Positions 1 to 7,924 of a DNA stretch of 64,000 nucleotides are shown one piece after another. How positions within the stretch are numbered: position 1 is the first letter of the stretch; each line of letters opens with the position of its first letter. The notes under the pieces were generated by a model. That model did not search any database and was not told the DNA's origin. It was given only the letters and a program-made list of their open reading frames with translations. The translations under genes and the position numbers were made by a program. The stretch is from Shinella sp. H4-D48 (lineage in GTDB: Bacteria > Pseudomonadota > Alphaproteobacteria > Rhizobiales > Rhizobiaceae), in contig NZ_CP093337.1 in NCBI RefSeq assembly GCF_022637395.1, positions 790,001 through 854,000 of the forward strand, read 5' to 3'.

Positions 1-535
1 CCGCATATCTGTCCCCTTTTCCGCCGCTCAAGGTATCCTGGCCCCCTACGCGATACGGATCCAGTCGTTGCCTGATTTGGAGGCTGCCACGAAATGGTTA
101 ACAAATCCTGATTCACTTTGGCAAGGTGTATCGATCTGTTAATTATTTCGGGCAGTCCCCTGATTTTTCATATGAATCAGAATTGTGACTCTTAACATAC
201 AAAGTGAAGAAACACAGCTAACCGACTCTTTAGACTCGTCAATGCGGAACATGTCGTTTTTTGCGAACCGCATTTACCGGGCCTTAAACCCTGGTCCCTA
301 TGATTAACGATGCCCGTAAACGAAAGGTTACCAGCGGTAGGATTTCATTAATCTCGCTGAATTTTTTTTAAGGTCCGGCACTCTGGCCGGTCTACGGGTG
401 GAATGACGGTGCGCGGCGCGTGGTGATTCACCATGGTCCGTGTGCCGATTTGGAGTGCCGGTGAGCGGTCGGATGTGTTTTTCGGCGATCGTTCACTTCA
501 ATGCCGGGGTCTCGCTATCCACGGGAGTATTGCGT
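1..535. other. Intergenic region, possible left-hand regulatory region
   Basis: No convincing coding region is visible here. The stretch is AT-richer than the genes around it and holds several TTAA tetramers. On the minus strand, positions 94-101 read TTAACCAT, which matches a CtrA half-site. No full TTAA-N7-TTAA site was found. The region probably contains the promoter of the FliJ-like gene and perhaps that of a divergent gene beyond the left edge. Confidence 0.35.
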
Positions 536-886
536 ATGAAGTCGCGTGAGAGCCTAGTTCGCCTGAAGGAATTTCAGGTCAAAGACAAAAGACGGCAGCT
601 GGCCCAGCTTCAGTTGATGATGTCCGAATTCGAACGGATGTCGAAGGAACTGGAAACCCAGATCGCCATCGAAGAGAAGAAATCCGGGATCACCGATCCC
701 ACTCACTTCGCCTATCCCACCTTTGCCAAGGCAGCACGGCAGCGCTCAGACAACCTCCAGGTCTCCATCCGGGAATTGAAGGTTCAGCAGGACGCCGCCG
801 AACTTTCGCTGGAAGAGGCGGAAGCGGAGTTCGCCAAGGCGGCGGCGCTCGAAGAGCGCGACAACGCGGTGCGTCTGCGCGCCTGA
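536..886 (+). CDS. fliJ: FliJ-like flagellar export coiled-coil protein
   Basis: The 116-residue protein is predicted to be almost entirely helical and charged, with two long heptad-like stretches (about residues 5-45 and 70-112). This is the size and style of the short alphaproteobacterial FliJ proteins, which assist the flagellar export ATPase FliI in the cytoplasm. The ATG at 536 is chosen because a GGGAG Shine-Dalgarno lies about 10 bases upstream; the open frame extends back to 440 but that extension looks non-coding. No other flagellar gene is visible, so the call rests on composition, length and the nearby sciP, another flagellar/cell-cycle gene. An unrelated coiled-coil protein remains possible. 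Confidence 0.6.
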   Translation: MKSRESLVRLKEFQVKDKRRQLAQLQLMMSEFERMSKELETQIAIEEKKSGITDPTHFAYPTFAKAARQRSDNLQVSIRELKVQQDAAELSLEEAEAEFAKAAALEERDNAVRLRA

Positions 887-900
887 GGACAAGACCTCTG

Positions 901-954
901 AAGACCCCTCGCGAGTGGCCGCAAGACCGCTCACGAGGGTTCTTGGCGTTTTTC
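901..954 (+). terminator. Intrinsic terminator after the FliJ-like gene
   Basis: An approximately 18-bp stem (901-918 against 927-944, with about three mismatches) is followed by GGCGTTTTT. It sits between the FliJ-like gene and the convergent GNAT gene and could serve both. Confidence 0.6.
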
Positions 955-1234
955 AGGCGTTGACAACGTCCGACCACTCCTTGTGGCGGAGCGACTGAGC
1001 CCGGAAGAACGGGCAGAGCGGCATGATCTTCCAGCCGCCCTTTCGGGCTTCCTCGACGGCGTGCGCGGCGAGCGCCTGACCGACGCCTTTGCCGCGCAGC
1101 GCATCGGGGACGCCGGTATGATCGATGATGACGAGCTGCGCCGATGCGCGGGAATAGGTCATTTCCGCTTCATGCCCCTCGACGATGGTGTAGTAGCGGC
1201 CCTTCGAGCCGGTGTCTTCGTGTCGGATGTCCAT
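953..1234 (-). CDS. Small GNAT-family N-acetyltransferase (NATD1/YjdJ type)
   Basis: This 93-residue protein has the compact single-domain GNAT layout. The acetyl-CoA loop reads PDALRGKGVGQAL (about residues 43-55, the R-x-x-G-x-G/A motif). The C-terminal IMPLCPFF segment followed by a charged RHKEW end is typical of the short NATD1-like family. The acceptor substrate is unknown. The gene is convergent with the FliJ-like gene and shares the terminator region with it. Length and motif agree with the family, so the fold call is firm while the function stays open. Confidence 0.75.
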   Translation of the reverse strand: MDIRHEDTGSKGRYYTIVEGHEAEMTYSRASAQLVIIDHTGVPDALRGKGVGQALAAHAVEEARKGGWKIMPLCPFFRAQSLRHKEWSDVVNA

Positions 1235-1376
1235 GATGATGCCCTCGCTTTTTTTGCGTTGGCACCATCCTTTCCTCTTCCGGGCAAGACGGCAAGCTTC
1301 GCTGCGGTGAACAGTTCGTGCTGCATCCGGATGCGGCGGGTGTTATCGAAGGCAAATCGAAAACGCGAAACCGCCC

Positions 1377-1826
1377 ATGATTCTCGTCGTGCCTGTTCTC
1401 CTGGTTCTCTCAGCGATGTCGCTCGCGCTCGGCCTCGTCCTGCCCCTCGTGCATTTCAAGAAGCTCTACTTCTTCAACGAAACACCGTCGCTGATCGACA
1501 TCGTCGTTTCTCTGTGGGGGCAGGGGAGTGGTGGCCTGGCGGTGCTGATCGCCCTGTTTTCCATCTTCTTTCCGGTGGTAAAACTGTGTGCGATCGCGCT
1601 GGAAGCGACGGCTCCCGCCTTCGCCAGCGGCAAGGCGACCTGGCTTTCGCGTCTGCTGCCGGTGCTCGGAAAATGGTCGATGATGGATGTCATGCTGGTG
1701 GCGCTGGTCATCGTCGCGGCGAAGACGAGCGGCATGGCCTCGGCGTTCACGCAGCCGGGCCTGTGGTTCTATGCGGCTTCCGCCATTATTCCAGGCATTC
1801 TGCAAATGACGTTGCGGCCGCATTGA
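1377..1826 (+). CDS. PqiA-like (paraquat-inducible protein A family) membrane protein
   Basis: The 149-residue protein has about four hydrophobic helices (roughly residues 1-24, 47-73, 88-113 and 124-145). The GLVLPLVHFKKLYFF stretch near the N-terminus is typical of the PqiA family, whose larger members work with MCE proteins in envelope lipid transport. This is a short single-repeat version without the Cys-rich zinc ribbons of E. coli PqiA. No pqiB-like MCE gene is adjacent, so a role in lipid transport is inference. The ATG at 1377 has only a weak ribosome-binding site, but the N-terminus begins directly with a membrane helix, as in relatives. Confidence 0.6.
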   Translation: MILVVPVLLVLSAMSLALGLVLPLVHFKKLYFFNETPSLIDIVVSLWGQGSGGLAVLIALFSIFFPVVKLCAIALEATAPAFASGKATWLSRLLPVLGKWSMMDVMLVALVIVAAKTSGMASAFTQPGLWFYAASAIIPGILQMTLRPH

Positions 1827-1863
1827 GCGGCCGCTGGTCGGTCTTGACGAATGATGGGATCGC

Positions 1864-2139
1864 CTAGTGGCGGTACTGCTGGATGCGCGTGGTGCGCAGG
1901 CCGGCAAGGCCATGGTCGTTGATCGAGGACTGCCAGGACAGGAACTCTTCGACCGTTAGCGTGTAGCGTTCACAGGCTTCCTCGAGGCTGAGCAGTCCGC
2001 CACGTACGGCGGCGACGACTTCTGCCTTCCGGCGAATCACCCAGCGCCGTGTATTGGCAGGCGGCAGATCGGCGATCGTCAGTGGGCTGCCATCGGGGCC
2101 GATGACGTATTTAACGCGGGGTCGTATCAGATCGGTCAT
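1864..2139 (-). CDS. sciP: SciP, CtrA-inhibitory HTH protein (DUF1153)
   Basis: The 91-residue protein is a close match to the DUF1153/SciP family. It shows the core KYVIGPDGSPLTIADLPP near residues 10-27, the RRKAEVVAAVRGGLLSLEEA helix-turn-helix and the YTLTVEEFLSWQ segment. In Caulobacter SciP binds CtrA and blocks its transcriptional activity in G1, limiting expression of flagellar and division genes. Length matches the family. A candidate CtrA site lies about 55 bases upstream of the start, which fits the known CtrA-SciP feedback. The gene is divergent from the LuxR-type gene that follows. Confidence 0.9.
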   Translation of the reverse strand: MTDLIRPRVKYVIGPDGSPLTIADLPPANTRRWVIRRKAEVVAAVRGGLLSLEEACERYTLTVEEFLSWQSSINDHGLAGLRTTRIQQYRH

Positions 2140-2192
2140 TGTACTCTCTACATAAACGCAAGACCATATGACGGAACTCTAGCCCGCCACAT

Positions 2193-2207
2193 TTAAGATT
2201 TGCCTAA
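2193..2207 (-). promoter_or_regulatory. Candidate CtrA-binding site upstream of sciP
   Basis: The plus strand reads TTAA-N7-CTAA, seven of the eight bases of the CtrA consensus TTAA-N7-TTAA. It is placed 54-68 bases upstream of the sciP start codon. Assignment is by consensus only. Confidence 0.4.
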
Positions 2208-2545
2208 GCGCATGCTAACAATTTTCTAATCTTTTGAGCGGCTTCGCGACCGCAGCACCCCTTGGGAATGCTTCACTTTCCGCTCCATAGGGCGGATCGC
2301 CCGGCGCATGACCCGCATGGGAGCCATGCAAATATCTCATTTCTATTTTATTCAAATACTGCTAATACGCGGCAAAATTTGGAGGCGGCTATCGGATCGA
2401 TGCCACCGGAAGCCTCCAGGAAGCACCCAATTGAATACCCTCCGCAAGCTGTTTCCCTTCGGGAGATGGCTTTAAGCGGCGTTTTTAGTCGCCGTCTGAA
2501 CGCCGGGTGCTCCTGAAATTTTCCGGACCGAGAATACACCCGAGC

Positions 2546-2563
2546 CCGGCGCTTGAGCGCCGG
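2546..2563. promoter_or_regulatory. 18-bp dyad in front of the LuxR-type gene
   Basis: Perfect 8-base arms CCGGCGCT / AGCGCCGG are separated by TG and end 15 bases before the ATG at 2579. The length equals that of a lux/tra box, so it may be an autoregulatory operator. It could equally be an mRNA hairpin next to the ribosome-binding site. Confidence 0.3.
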
Positions 2564-2578
2564 CGTTGGAAACGGAAA

Positions 2579-3328
2579 ATGAGAGACCCAGACAACATGC
2601 TCATGCGGCAGGGTTGGTCACCTGAATTTCTGGCCGCAGCTAACATCGAGACCGTGCAGACCGAATACGAGGTGCTGCACCTCATGCGTCAGTGTGCCAA
2701 TCACTTCTCCTTCAGTCACTTCCTCGTGACGCGCTTTCCCGCGAATGCCCAGCAGCGTTTTGCCGAGCGCCTGATGGTCAGCAACTGGCCGGCCGACCTG
2801 GTGCGCAAATACGATGCGATGAACCTCTTCCACATCAGCCGGCTGGCGCTCGATACCGGCGCCACAAAGCTGCCTGTGCAGGGCGACAGTTCGCTTCTCG
2901 CGCCCGCCGACTGGGAAAACACCCAGGCCGGCGAGGCAATCGCGCTTGCCGAAAGCCACGGCCTTTCCACGTCAACGGCGTTCCTTTTGCACTCAACGAC
3001 GTCGGACCCTTATCTGATGGTGTTTTCCGGCATACGCACACCGTTGTCCCACCCGGAGTTGACGGAGCTGCATTTCGCCGCCCTGCAGCTTTTCGAATGT
3101 CTCGAAAAGACATTTACGGCAGCAACAGCCGGACGGGAAAAGCTCTCCAGCCGCGAGGTCGAATGTCTGCGCTGGGCTGCGGCCGGCAAGAGCAGCGACG
3201 AGATCGCCGTCATTCTCGGCATTTCCGTCTATACGGTCAGCAGCTACTTCAAGAGCGTTACCCGCAAGCTGAAGGCCGTTAATCGCATGCAGGCCATCGC
3301 CATCGCCATGCGCCTGCGGCTCATCTGA
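2579..3328 (+). CDS. LuxR-family regulator with autoinducer-binding-like domain (orphan)
   Basis: The 249-residue protein has an N-terminal domain of about 170 residues resembling the autoinducer-binding domain. The C-terminal GerE-type helix-turn-helix begins at LSSREVECLRWAAAGKSS and continues through ILGISVYTVSSYF. The architecture and length are those of quorum-sensing LuxR proteins. No luxI-type synthase is in the window, so this is an orphan/solo candidate whose ligand is unknown. The ATG at 2579 is preferred to the upstream frame start at 2507 because the upstream peptide spans the dyad and looks untranslated; a second ATG at 2597 is also possible. Confidence 0.75.
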   Translation: MRDPDNMLMRQGWSPEFLAAANIETVQTEYEVLHLMRQCANHFSFSHFLVTRFPANAQQRFAERLMVSNWPADLVRKYDAMNLFHISRLALDTGATKLPVQGDSSLLAPADWENTQAGEAIALAESHGLSTSTAFLLHSTTSDPYLMVFSGIRTPLSHPELTELHFAALQLFECLEKTFTAATAGREKLSSREVECLRWAAAGKSSDEIAVILGISVYTVSSYFKSVTRKLKAVNRMQAIAIAMRLRLI

Positions 3329-3515
3329 CGTCGCCTGAGAAAGTGACAAGGGTCGGAAAGACGAGGTTTCGGGCCTTCTCTTGCCCTTGCAGCGGCAAGT
3401 TTCTATATGTCGCCCGAAAGGCGCTCTGGCTTGACGGCGCGCCGCAACGGCCGGTTTCGGCCCCAGGACAAGGTGTCCGGTGACAAGGGTCCCGCGGCAC
3501 CGGAACGGACCTCGC

Positions 3516-4712
3516 GTGAACAGTCTCGATTTCGATCGCAAGCCGGAAGATACCCGCGTCGTCGTCGCCATGTCCGGCGGCGTTGACAGTTCCGTCGTGG
3601 CCGGCATCCTGAAACGCGAGGGCTATGACGTCCTCGGCATCACGCTGCAGCTCTATGATCATGGCGCGGCCGTGCATCGCGCCGGCTCCTGCTGTGCCGG
3701 CCAGGATATCGACGACGCGCGCCGGGTGTGCGAAACTCTGGGCATTCCCCACTACGTGCTCGACTACGAGAAGCGTTTTCGCGAGACCGTGATCAATCCC
3801 TTTGCCGAAAGCTATGTCGCCGGCGAAACGCCGATCCCCTGTGTTGCCTGCAACCAGACGGTCAAGTTCGCCGATCTCCTGGCGACCGCCAAGGATCTCG
3901 GCGCAGACGCGCTTGCAACGGGGCATTACATCCGCTCGCGCCCCAATCCCGCGCCGGGTGCCCCGGAGCGCCGCGCGCTCTATCGCCCCGTGGATGCGGA
4001 ACGCGACCAGAGCTATTTCCTTTTTGCCACCACGCAGGAACAGATCGATTATCTGCGCTTTCCGCTCGGCCATCTCTCCAAGGCCGAAACCCGCGCGCTG
4101 GCCGAAGAGATGGGCCTTGTCGTCGCCAAGAAGGCGGATAGTCAGGACATCTGTTTCGTTCCGCAGGGCAAGTATTCCGACATCGTCAACAAGCTGAAGC
4201 CGAATGCCGCTCTGGCTGGCGATATCGTGCATATCGATGGCCGCCATCTCGGTCGCCACGACGGTATCCTGCATTATACAATTGGCCAACGCCGCGGCAT
4301 CGGGGTGGCGACCGGCGAGCCGCTCTATGTCGTTTATCTCGACGCGCGCTCGCGGCGTGTGATCGTCGGCCCGAAGGAAGCGCTTGAAACGCGGCGGCTC
4401 TATCTGCGTGACATCAACTGGCTGGGGGACGGTAATCTCGATGCCGTGGCCGCTGGCGGCTTCGATTGTTACGCGAAGGTCCGCTCCACGCGTCCGCCGC
4501 GCCCCGCGCGCATTCAGGCAAATGAAAGCGGTATCTACGTCGAACTCGAAGAAGGCGAAGCCGGCGTTGCCCCAGGGCAGGCCTGCGCGCTTTATTCGGG
4601 CGAGGGCGAGGATGCGCGCATCTATGGCGGCGGCTTCATCCAGCGTTCCGAGCGCGAACCCGCGGCCGAAGAGGCGCTGAAGCGCATCCTGTCGACCCCG
4701 GTTGCCGCCTAG
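3516..4712 (+). CDS. mnmA: tRNA-specific 2-thiouridylase MnmA
   Basis: The 398-residue protein catalyses 2-thiolation of the wobble uridine in tRNA-Lys, -Glu and -Gln. Visible signatures are the PP-loop [11 protein letters not shown] near residue 20, the first catalytic Cys in PCVACNQ, the second in [10 protein letters not shown], and the C-terminal beta-barrel domain. The GTG at 3516 gives the usual N-terminus ([14 protein letters not shown]); a longer frame from 3480 is open but atypical. The gene lies just upstream of a tRNA gene that has its own promoter. Confidence 0.95.
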   Translation: MNSLDFDRKPEDTRVVVAMSGGVDSSVVAGILKREGYDVLGITLQLYDHGAAVHRAGSCCAGQDIDDARRVCETLGIPHYVLDYEKRFRETVINPFAESYVAGETPIPCVACNQTVKFADLLATAKDLGADALATGHYIRSRPNPAPGAPERRALYRPVDAERDQSYFLFATTQEQIDYLRFPLGHLSKAETRALAEEMGLVVAKKADSQDICFVPQGKYSDIVNKLKPNAALAGDIVHIDGRHLGRHDGILHYTIGQRRGIGVATGEPLYVVYLDARSRRVIVGPKEALETRRLYLRDINWLGDGNLDAVAAGGFDCYAKVRSTRPPRPARIQANESGIYVELEEGEAGVAPGQACALYSGEGEDARIYGGGFIQRSEREPAAEEALKRILSTPVAA

Positions 4713-4768
4713 CGCCAAGCACATGCCAAGGCCCTTGCGGACAAAGCGATTTTTCCTGCGAAGGTCGC

Positions 4769-4797
4769 TTGACACCCGCGGGAACAGCGCCTTATAA
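4769..4797 (+). promoter_or_regulatory. Strong sigma-70 promoter of tRNA-Met
   Basis: A consensus -35 TTGACA (4769-4774) and -10 TTATAA (4792-4797) are separated by exactly 17 bases. Initiation is expected near 4804, about 43 bases before the mature tRNA 5' end. Confidence 0.8.
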
Positions 4798-4846
4798 GCC
4801 GCGCACCGGACGCGAACGCACATCGTTGTCGATCGTCCCTTCGGGC

Positions 4847-4923
4847 GGCGGAGTAGCTCAGTAGGTTAGAGCAGAGGAATCATAATCCTTGTGTCGGGGG
4901 TTCGAATCCCTCCTCCGCTACCA
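4847..4923 (+). tRNA. tRNA-Met (CAT), elongator type
   Basis: A 77-nt cloverleaf can be folded by eye. The acceptor stem pairs GGCGGAG with CTCCGCT (one G-U pair) and ends in an A discriminator and an encoded CCA. The D arm contains GCTCAG/GAGC, the anticodon loop is ATCATAA (anticodon CAT), and the T loop is TTCGAAT. It resembles alphaproteobacterial elongator tRNA-Met. A decayed mobile remnant lies immediately downstream. Confidence 0.95.
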
Positions 4924-5007
4924 TCGAATTTCCCAAATATATCAGATCAGGAATGCACTGTAGCTCGCCGCGAAGTTTCGGAATTTTGACACGGAAAATC
5001 GGAATTA

Positions 5008-5354
5008 TCAGATTTCTGGATCTGTCTCAGGTGTCTGTTCTGAAGGCTCGAGGAGCCCTTTAAGGGAAAGGCTACTTGTCATTTTCACGACGACGGCCGC
5101 TAACTCTTCGATCTCCAGCGCATGAACGCGGGGGGTGTTGAAACCCTCCGACCGCTTCAGCGCATTTCCGGCTACGACTACAGCGTTATTTAGTCGCGCA
5201 AACTCCCGAGGGTACTTCAAGCTAAAGGATGACCTAAGGTCATTGCTGGACCTTAGCCATTTCGAATTGTTCCTAAGATGTTGGGCGGTTCGGGCTATAA
5301 ATAGCTCATCCGTCCAGTCTGCCTCGTTAAGCTTAATTTGGAAAACAGGTGTGA
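5008..5354 (-). pseudogene. C-terminal fragment of an unrecognised protein
   Basis: About 115 codons ending in a TGA at 5008-5010 read as plausible protein (for example ARTAQHLRNNSKW and PREFARLNNAVVVAGNAL), with a mostly helical, mixed-charge composition. I do not recognise the family. The frame runs leftwards from the phage sheath junction near 5350 and has no start of its own: the upstream part of the open frame is merely the sheath gene in another frame. It is most likely the surviving 3' end of a gene cut by deletion or insertion. Confidence 0.4.
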
Positions 5355-6053
5355 GGCCATGTTGTCGTCGATCGCCCAGGGTCGGAAGCCGGTGACGATC
5401 GCCTTCTCGATCGTGGCGCGCGTGCGCACCACGTTCACGAACTGCCAGATCGGGTCCTCGGATGCCGTGCGGTTGCCCCAAAGGATGCGGCCATTCGACG
5501 TAAACTGGCCGCCGGCGCTCTGGACGATGCGCGACGGGATGAAGGTGGCGATGCCCGCCTCGTTGAGGAGGTTGGCCTCGTGGTCGATCTCGCCGTCGAA
5601 ATAGGTGATCGGCCGTGAGGTGCCGAGGATGCCGAGCACTTCCTGATTGGACGGCGACCAGTAGGGACCGCCCTTCTTCTTGTCCTTGGCAACGAACATG
5701 GCCGCTGCCCAGGGCGAGGCCGGCTTGCTGATGATCGCGCTGCCGTCCGCGACACGCACATAGGGATCGACGAGGTAGGTGAAGCGGGACGAGAAGTCGG
5801 CGCGATATGCGAGGCTTGCCTCGCTATCCGGGCCACCCGTGTCAAAGATCGAAATCGCCTTCAGCTTGGCTGCGACACTTTCGACGGCGGCAGCATAAGG
5901 GTTCTTCGCATTGGCAACACGCTTGGCCGAATACCCGCCGCCGACGATGAGATCGACCGAGCGGCCGACATGACCCTCGGCATAGCTCAGGGCGTGCACG
6001 GCGCGGCCCTGGAAAGGATACGAGCAGGTGAACCACTTACGCGCTCTAGGCAT
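5355..6053 (-). pseudogene. Truncated contractile-phage tail sheath protein
   Basis: About 232 residues match the subtilisin-like tail sheath family of Mu/P2-type phages. Recognisable blocks are NPYAAAVESVAAKLKAISIFD, then YLVDPYVRV, PASPWAAAMF, WSPSNQEVLGI, LLNEAGIATFI and LWGNRTASEDPIWQF. The segment usually seen before the first block is short, and the C-terminal part, about 100 residues in P2 FI, is missing: after PWAIDDNM the phage frame ends abruptly near 5350 and continues into unrelated sequence. The ATG at 6053 overlaps the end of an upstream frame by 8 bases, as in compact phage operons. It cannot be a functional sheath. Confidence 0.75.
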
Positions 6054-6222
6054 GGTCGCCTCCGGTCGGTTTGCTGCTGGCCTCGTATTGCGTGCGGTTA
6101 AGCATTAGGTCGCGTGTCACGGCTTCGTGATCTATGGCGCGCTGCTCCTTGTTCCCAATTTCGGCTGGAGACTTTAAAGTAAATATCGCAGTAATGAGCG
6201 AATTGGTGAGTTCAGTTCGCAG
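6046..6222 (-). pseudogene. C-terminal fragment of the phage gene upstream of the sheath
   Basis: A frame open from 6222 to a TAG at 6046-6048 ends in coding-like sequence (EQRAIDHEAVTRDLM, then NRTQYEASSKP) and overlaps the sheath ATG by 8 bases. Gene order and overlap suggest the tail end of the small gene that precedes the sheath in Mu-like tail modules. No start codon or family signature is preserved; the left part of the frame may already be non-phage DNA. Confidence 0.35.
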
Positions 6223-6685
6223 TTAAGCGGTGTGCTGGGTGATAATGGGGGTGCGGAAATGTGAACGTTTTTGTGAAAGTTTATGAGAGTGGGATCTTGG
6301 TTGCTATCGCCTGTATCCCTCAGATCAACGACTGTATTTCGGAAGGAGATGATGAAACTCTGAGTGCAGAGGCGGTAATTGATAATACGAAATCGATGCT
6401 GCGCCGCCACGGTCGATTTTGTGAAGCGGAACTCGACCGTTGTACCTACTCGATATGGCAAATCTCGTAGCTTGGACGGTTTAATCGGAGGATGTCCTCC
6501 GTCCGGTTGGTGGCGGGGATACCTGTGTCAGACAACAACGCCAGTTGTGCATTCGTTTCCTGAGTGTGCCGATACCGTCTGTTGTTTAACGAACAGGGAA
6601 GCTCTCTCGCATAGGATGTGACCAGTCTATTTGGCCCGTTGCGCATTCGTCGCGCAGGTGTGGCGCGCAACCTGCGAAATGCTTC

Positions 6686-7864
6686 ATGACCGAAACGCCG
6701 TTCTCACCCCTCCTGTCGATTGTTTCGCTGTCGGATTTTTCGCCTTTGCAGCGGGAGCCGCAGCGGCCGGTGGAATTCAGGACGGATGACTTCGACCGCA
6801 AGTTCGATAGCGATGTGCTGATCTATGACGCGTTTCGCCGGCGGGATGGCAAGGTCGTGCTGCTCGGGCCGCCGCTTTTCAATCTCGAACCGCTGCTGCG
6901 GCCCGACAGCGTCCGTGCACTGCCGGGCAATAGCGTATGCGCGTTTCGATACCGCAAGCTCGATCGCCACATGCAGATCATCGTGGAGGCGCCGGCCGAT
7001 TGTGCAGCGCTTTCGCTCGACCTCGGCGGGCATCGCACCGAGGTGGTCGTCGGGTCCAACCTGTCCGAACGCTTTGCCGGGCGCCGCGTGCTGTTCACGC
7101 TGTCGAAGAACAACGATCCCGTGTGGATACGCGACTGGGTGCGCTTTGCGCAGCGGTTCCACGGAGCCGACGCGGTTTTGCTGTATGACAATCTTTCCGA
7201 TCGGTACGGCCTGGAAACCGTGCGGGAGGCACTCTCCGGCGTTTCGGGTATCGAGAGCGTCGAAGTTTTGTCGTGGCCCTTCAAATACGGGCCGCAGGGG
7301 CTGGATGCCTGGCGTTTCTGGGATTCCGACTTCTGCCAGCTGGGCGCCTGGGAACAGGCGCGGTGGCGTTTTCTGGCAATGGCGCGATCCGTGCAGGTCG
7401 GGGACATCGATGAACTGGTCTTGTCGAAAACCGGCAAGAGCGTGTTTGCGGCGGCCGAGGATGATCTCTTCGGTACGGTACGCTACCGCGGTCGATGGGT
7501 CATCGGGACGGACAGGATGCCGCCGCTCGACACCGCAAGACTTCGCCGGCACGCCGACTACGATACCATACTGCAGCGCCGCGAGCGTCGGCGCTTCGGT
7601 TTTCTGCCGCAGGACGCAAATGCCTGCCCGCCGAAATGGACGGTCGTGCCCCGGCGTTGCCCCGAAGCGGCGCAGTGGGGGGTGCACCGCATTGCCAACT
7701 GGCTGCCCGCCGCAAGGGTCAGTTCCGTTTTTTCCTATCGCCATTTCCGCGAGATCAACAGCAATTGGAAATATGATCGTCTTGATCGCGATGCCTTCGA
7801 TCCCGCTCTTCATGAAATCGATCACGAGTTGATCGGGCATTTCGCGCGCTGGAAGGCGGACTGA
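6686..7864 (+). CDS. Glycosyltransferase, GT92-like
   Basis: The 392-residue soluble protein has the GT-A style arrangement of GT92-like enzymes. It shows SKNNDPVWIRDWVRFAQ, then AVLLYDNLSD, and a DxD-type motif VGDIDELVL that would bind the metal and nucleotide sugar. It is probably cytoplasmic and adds one residue to a surface polysaccharide. It opens the polysaccharide locus and is convergent with the flippase, from which it is separated by a dispersed palindromic repeat. Donor and acceptor sugars cannot be read from sequence. Confidence 0.65.
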   Translation: MTETPFSPLLSIVSLSDFSPLQREPQRPVEFRTDDFDRKFDSDVLIYDAFRRRDGKVVLLGPPLFNLEPLLRPDSVRALPGNSVCAFRYRKLDRHMQIIVEAPADCAALSLDLGGHRTEVVVGSNLSERFAGRRVLFTLSKNNDPVWIRDWVRFAQRFHGADAVLLYDNLSDRYGLETVREALSGVSGIESVEVLSWPFKYGPQGLDAWRFWDSDFCQLGAWEQARWRFLAMARSVQVGDIDELVLSKTGKSVFAAAEDDLFGTVRYRGRWVIGTDRMPPLDTARLRRHADYDTILQRRERRRFGFLPQDANACPPKWTVVPRRCPEAAQWGVHRIANWLPAARVSSVFSYRHFREINSNWKYDRLDRDAFDPALHEIDHELIGHFARWKAD

Positions 7865-7872
7865 CGTCGACA

Positions 7873-7919
7873 AGAGCATTTCCAGCCGAAGCGGGGTCGC
7901 TCAGGCGTCGGAAATGCTC
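7873..7919 (+). repeat. Dispersed palindromic repeat, copy A
   Basis: A 47-bp element starts AGAGCATTTCC and ends in the exact inverse GGAAATGCTC, giving 10-bp terminal inverted repeats around a GC-rich core. It shares most of its sequence with the element at 62240-62285 in the opposite orientation. It lies between two convergent stop codons and may double as a transcription terminator. Confidence 0.75.
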
Positions 7920-7924
7920 CTGGA

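Larger units (their letters stand above)
2140..2578. other. Divergent sciP / luxR-type intergenic region
   Basis: The sciP-proximal 120 bases are AT-rich and include the candidate CtrA site. The remainder holds an imperfect GGAGGC/GCCTCC stem at about 2390-2420 and the GC-rich dyad at 2546-2563. An open frame at 2262-2516 on the plus strand lacks a good ribosome-binding site and looks non-coding. Confidence 0.4.
4924..6685. mobile_element. Decayed integrated element with phage remnant beside tRNA-Met
   Basis: The 1.76 kb between the tRNA and the next intact gene is a patchwork. It contains a truncated C-terminal coding fragment of unknown type (5008-about 5354), a truncated phage tail sheath gene with the tail of its upstream neighbour (about 5355-6180), and a lower-GC stretch without a credible gene (6180-6685). 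Abrupt changes of frame and composition near 5350 and 6180 suggest deletion junctions. I found no duplicate of the tRNA 3' end that would mark the right attachment site. Confidence 0.55.

Noticed and set aside
983-1867. 294-codon plus-strand frame across GNAT and PqiA-like genes
   Set aside because: Its two halves are antisense to the GNAT gene and out of frame with the PqiA-like gene; composition is non-coding.
2262-2516. 84-codon frame between sciP and the LuxR-type gene
   Set aside because: There is no ribosome-binding site, composition is irregular and it overlaps hairpins; it is more likely a promoter region.
3321-4823. 500-codon open frame opposite mnmA
   Set aside because: It mirrors the codon structure of mnmA, has no recognisable motif, and covers an essential, clearly conserved gene on the other strand.
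6261-6470. 69-codon frame in the low-GC stretch after the phage remnant
   Set aside because: It lacks a good ribosome-binding site, shows no known motif and lies in decayed DNA. It could be real, but I cannot support it.
4896-6685. Search for a direct repeat of the tRNA-Met 3' end as attachment site
   Set aside because: No second copy of the T-arm/acceptor sequence is visible up to 6685, so integration at the tRNA is suggested but not shown.
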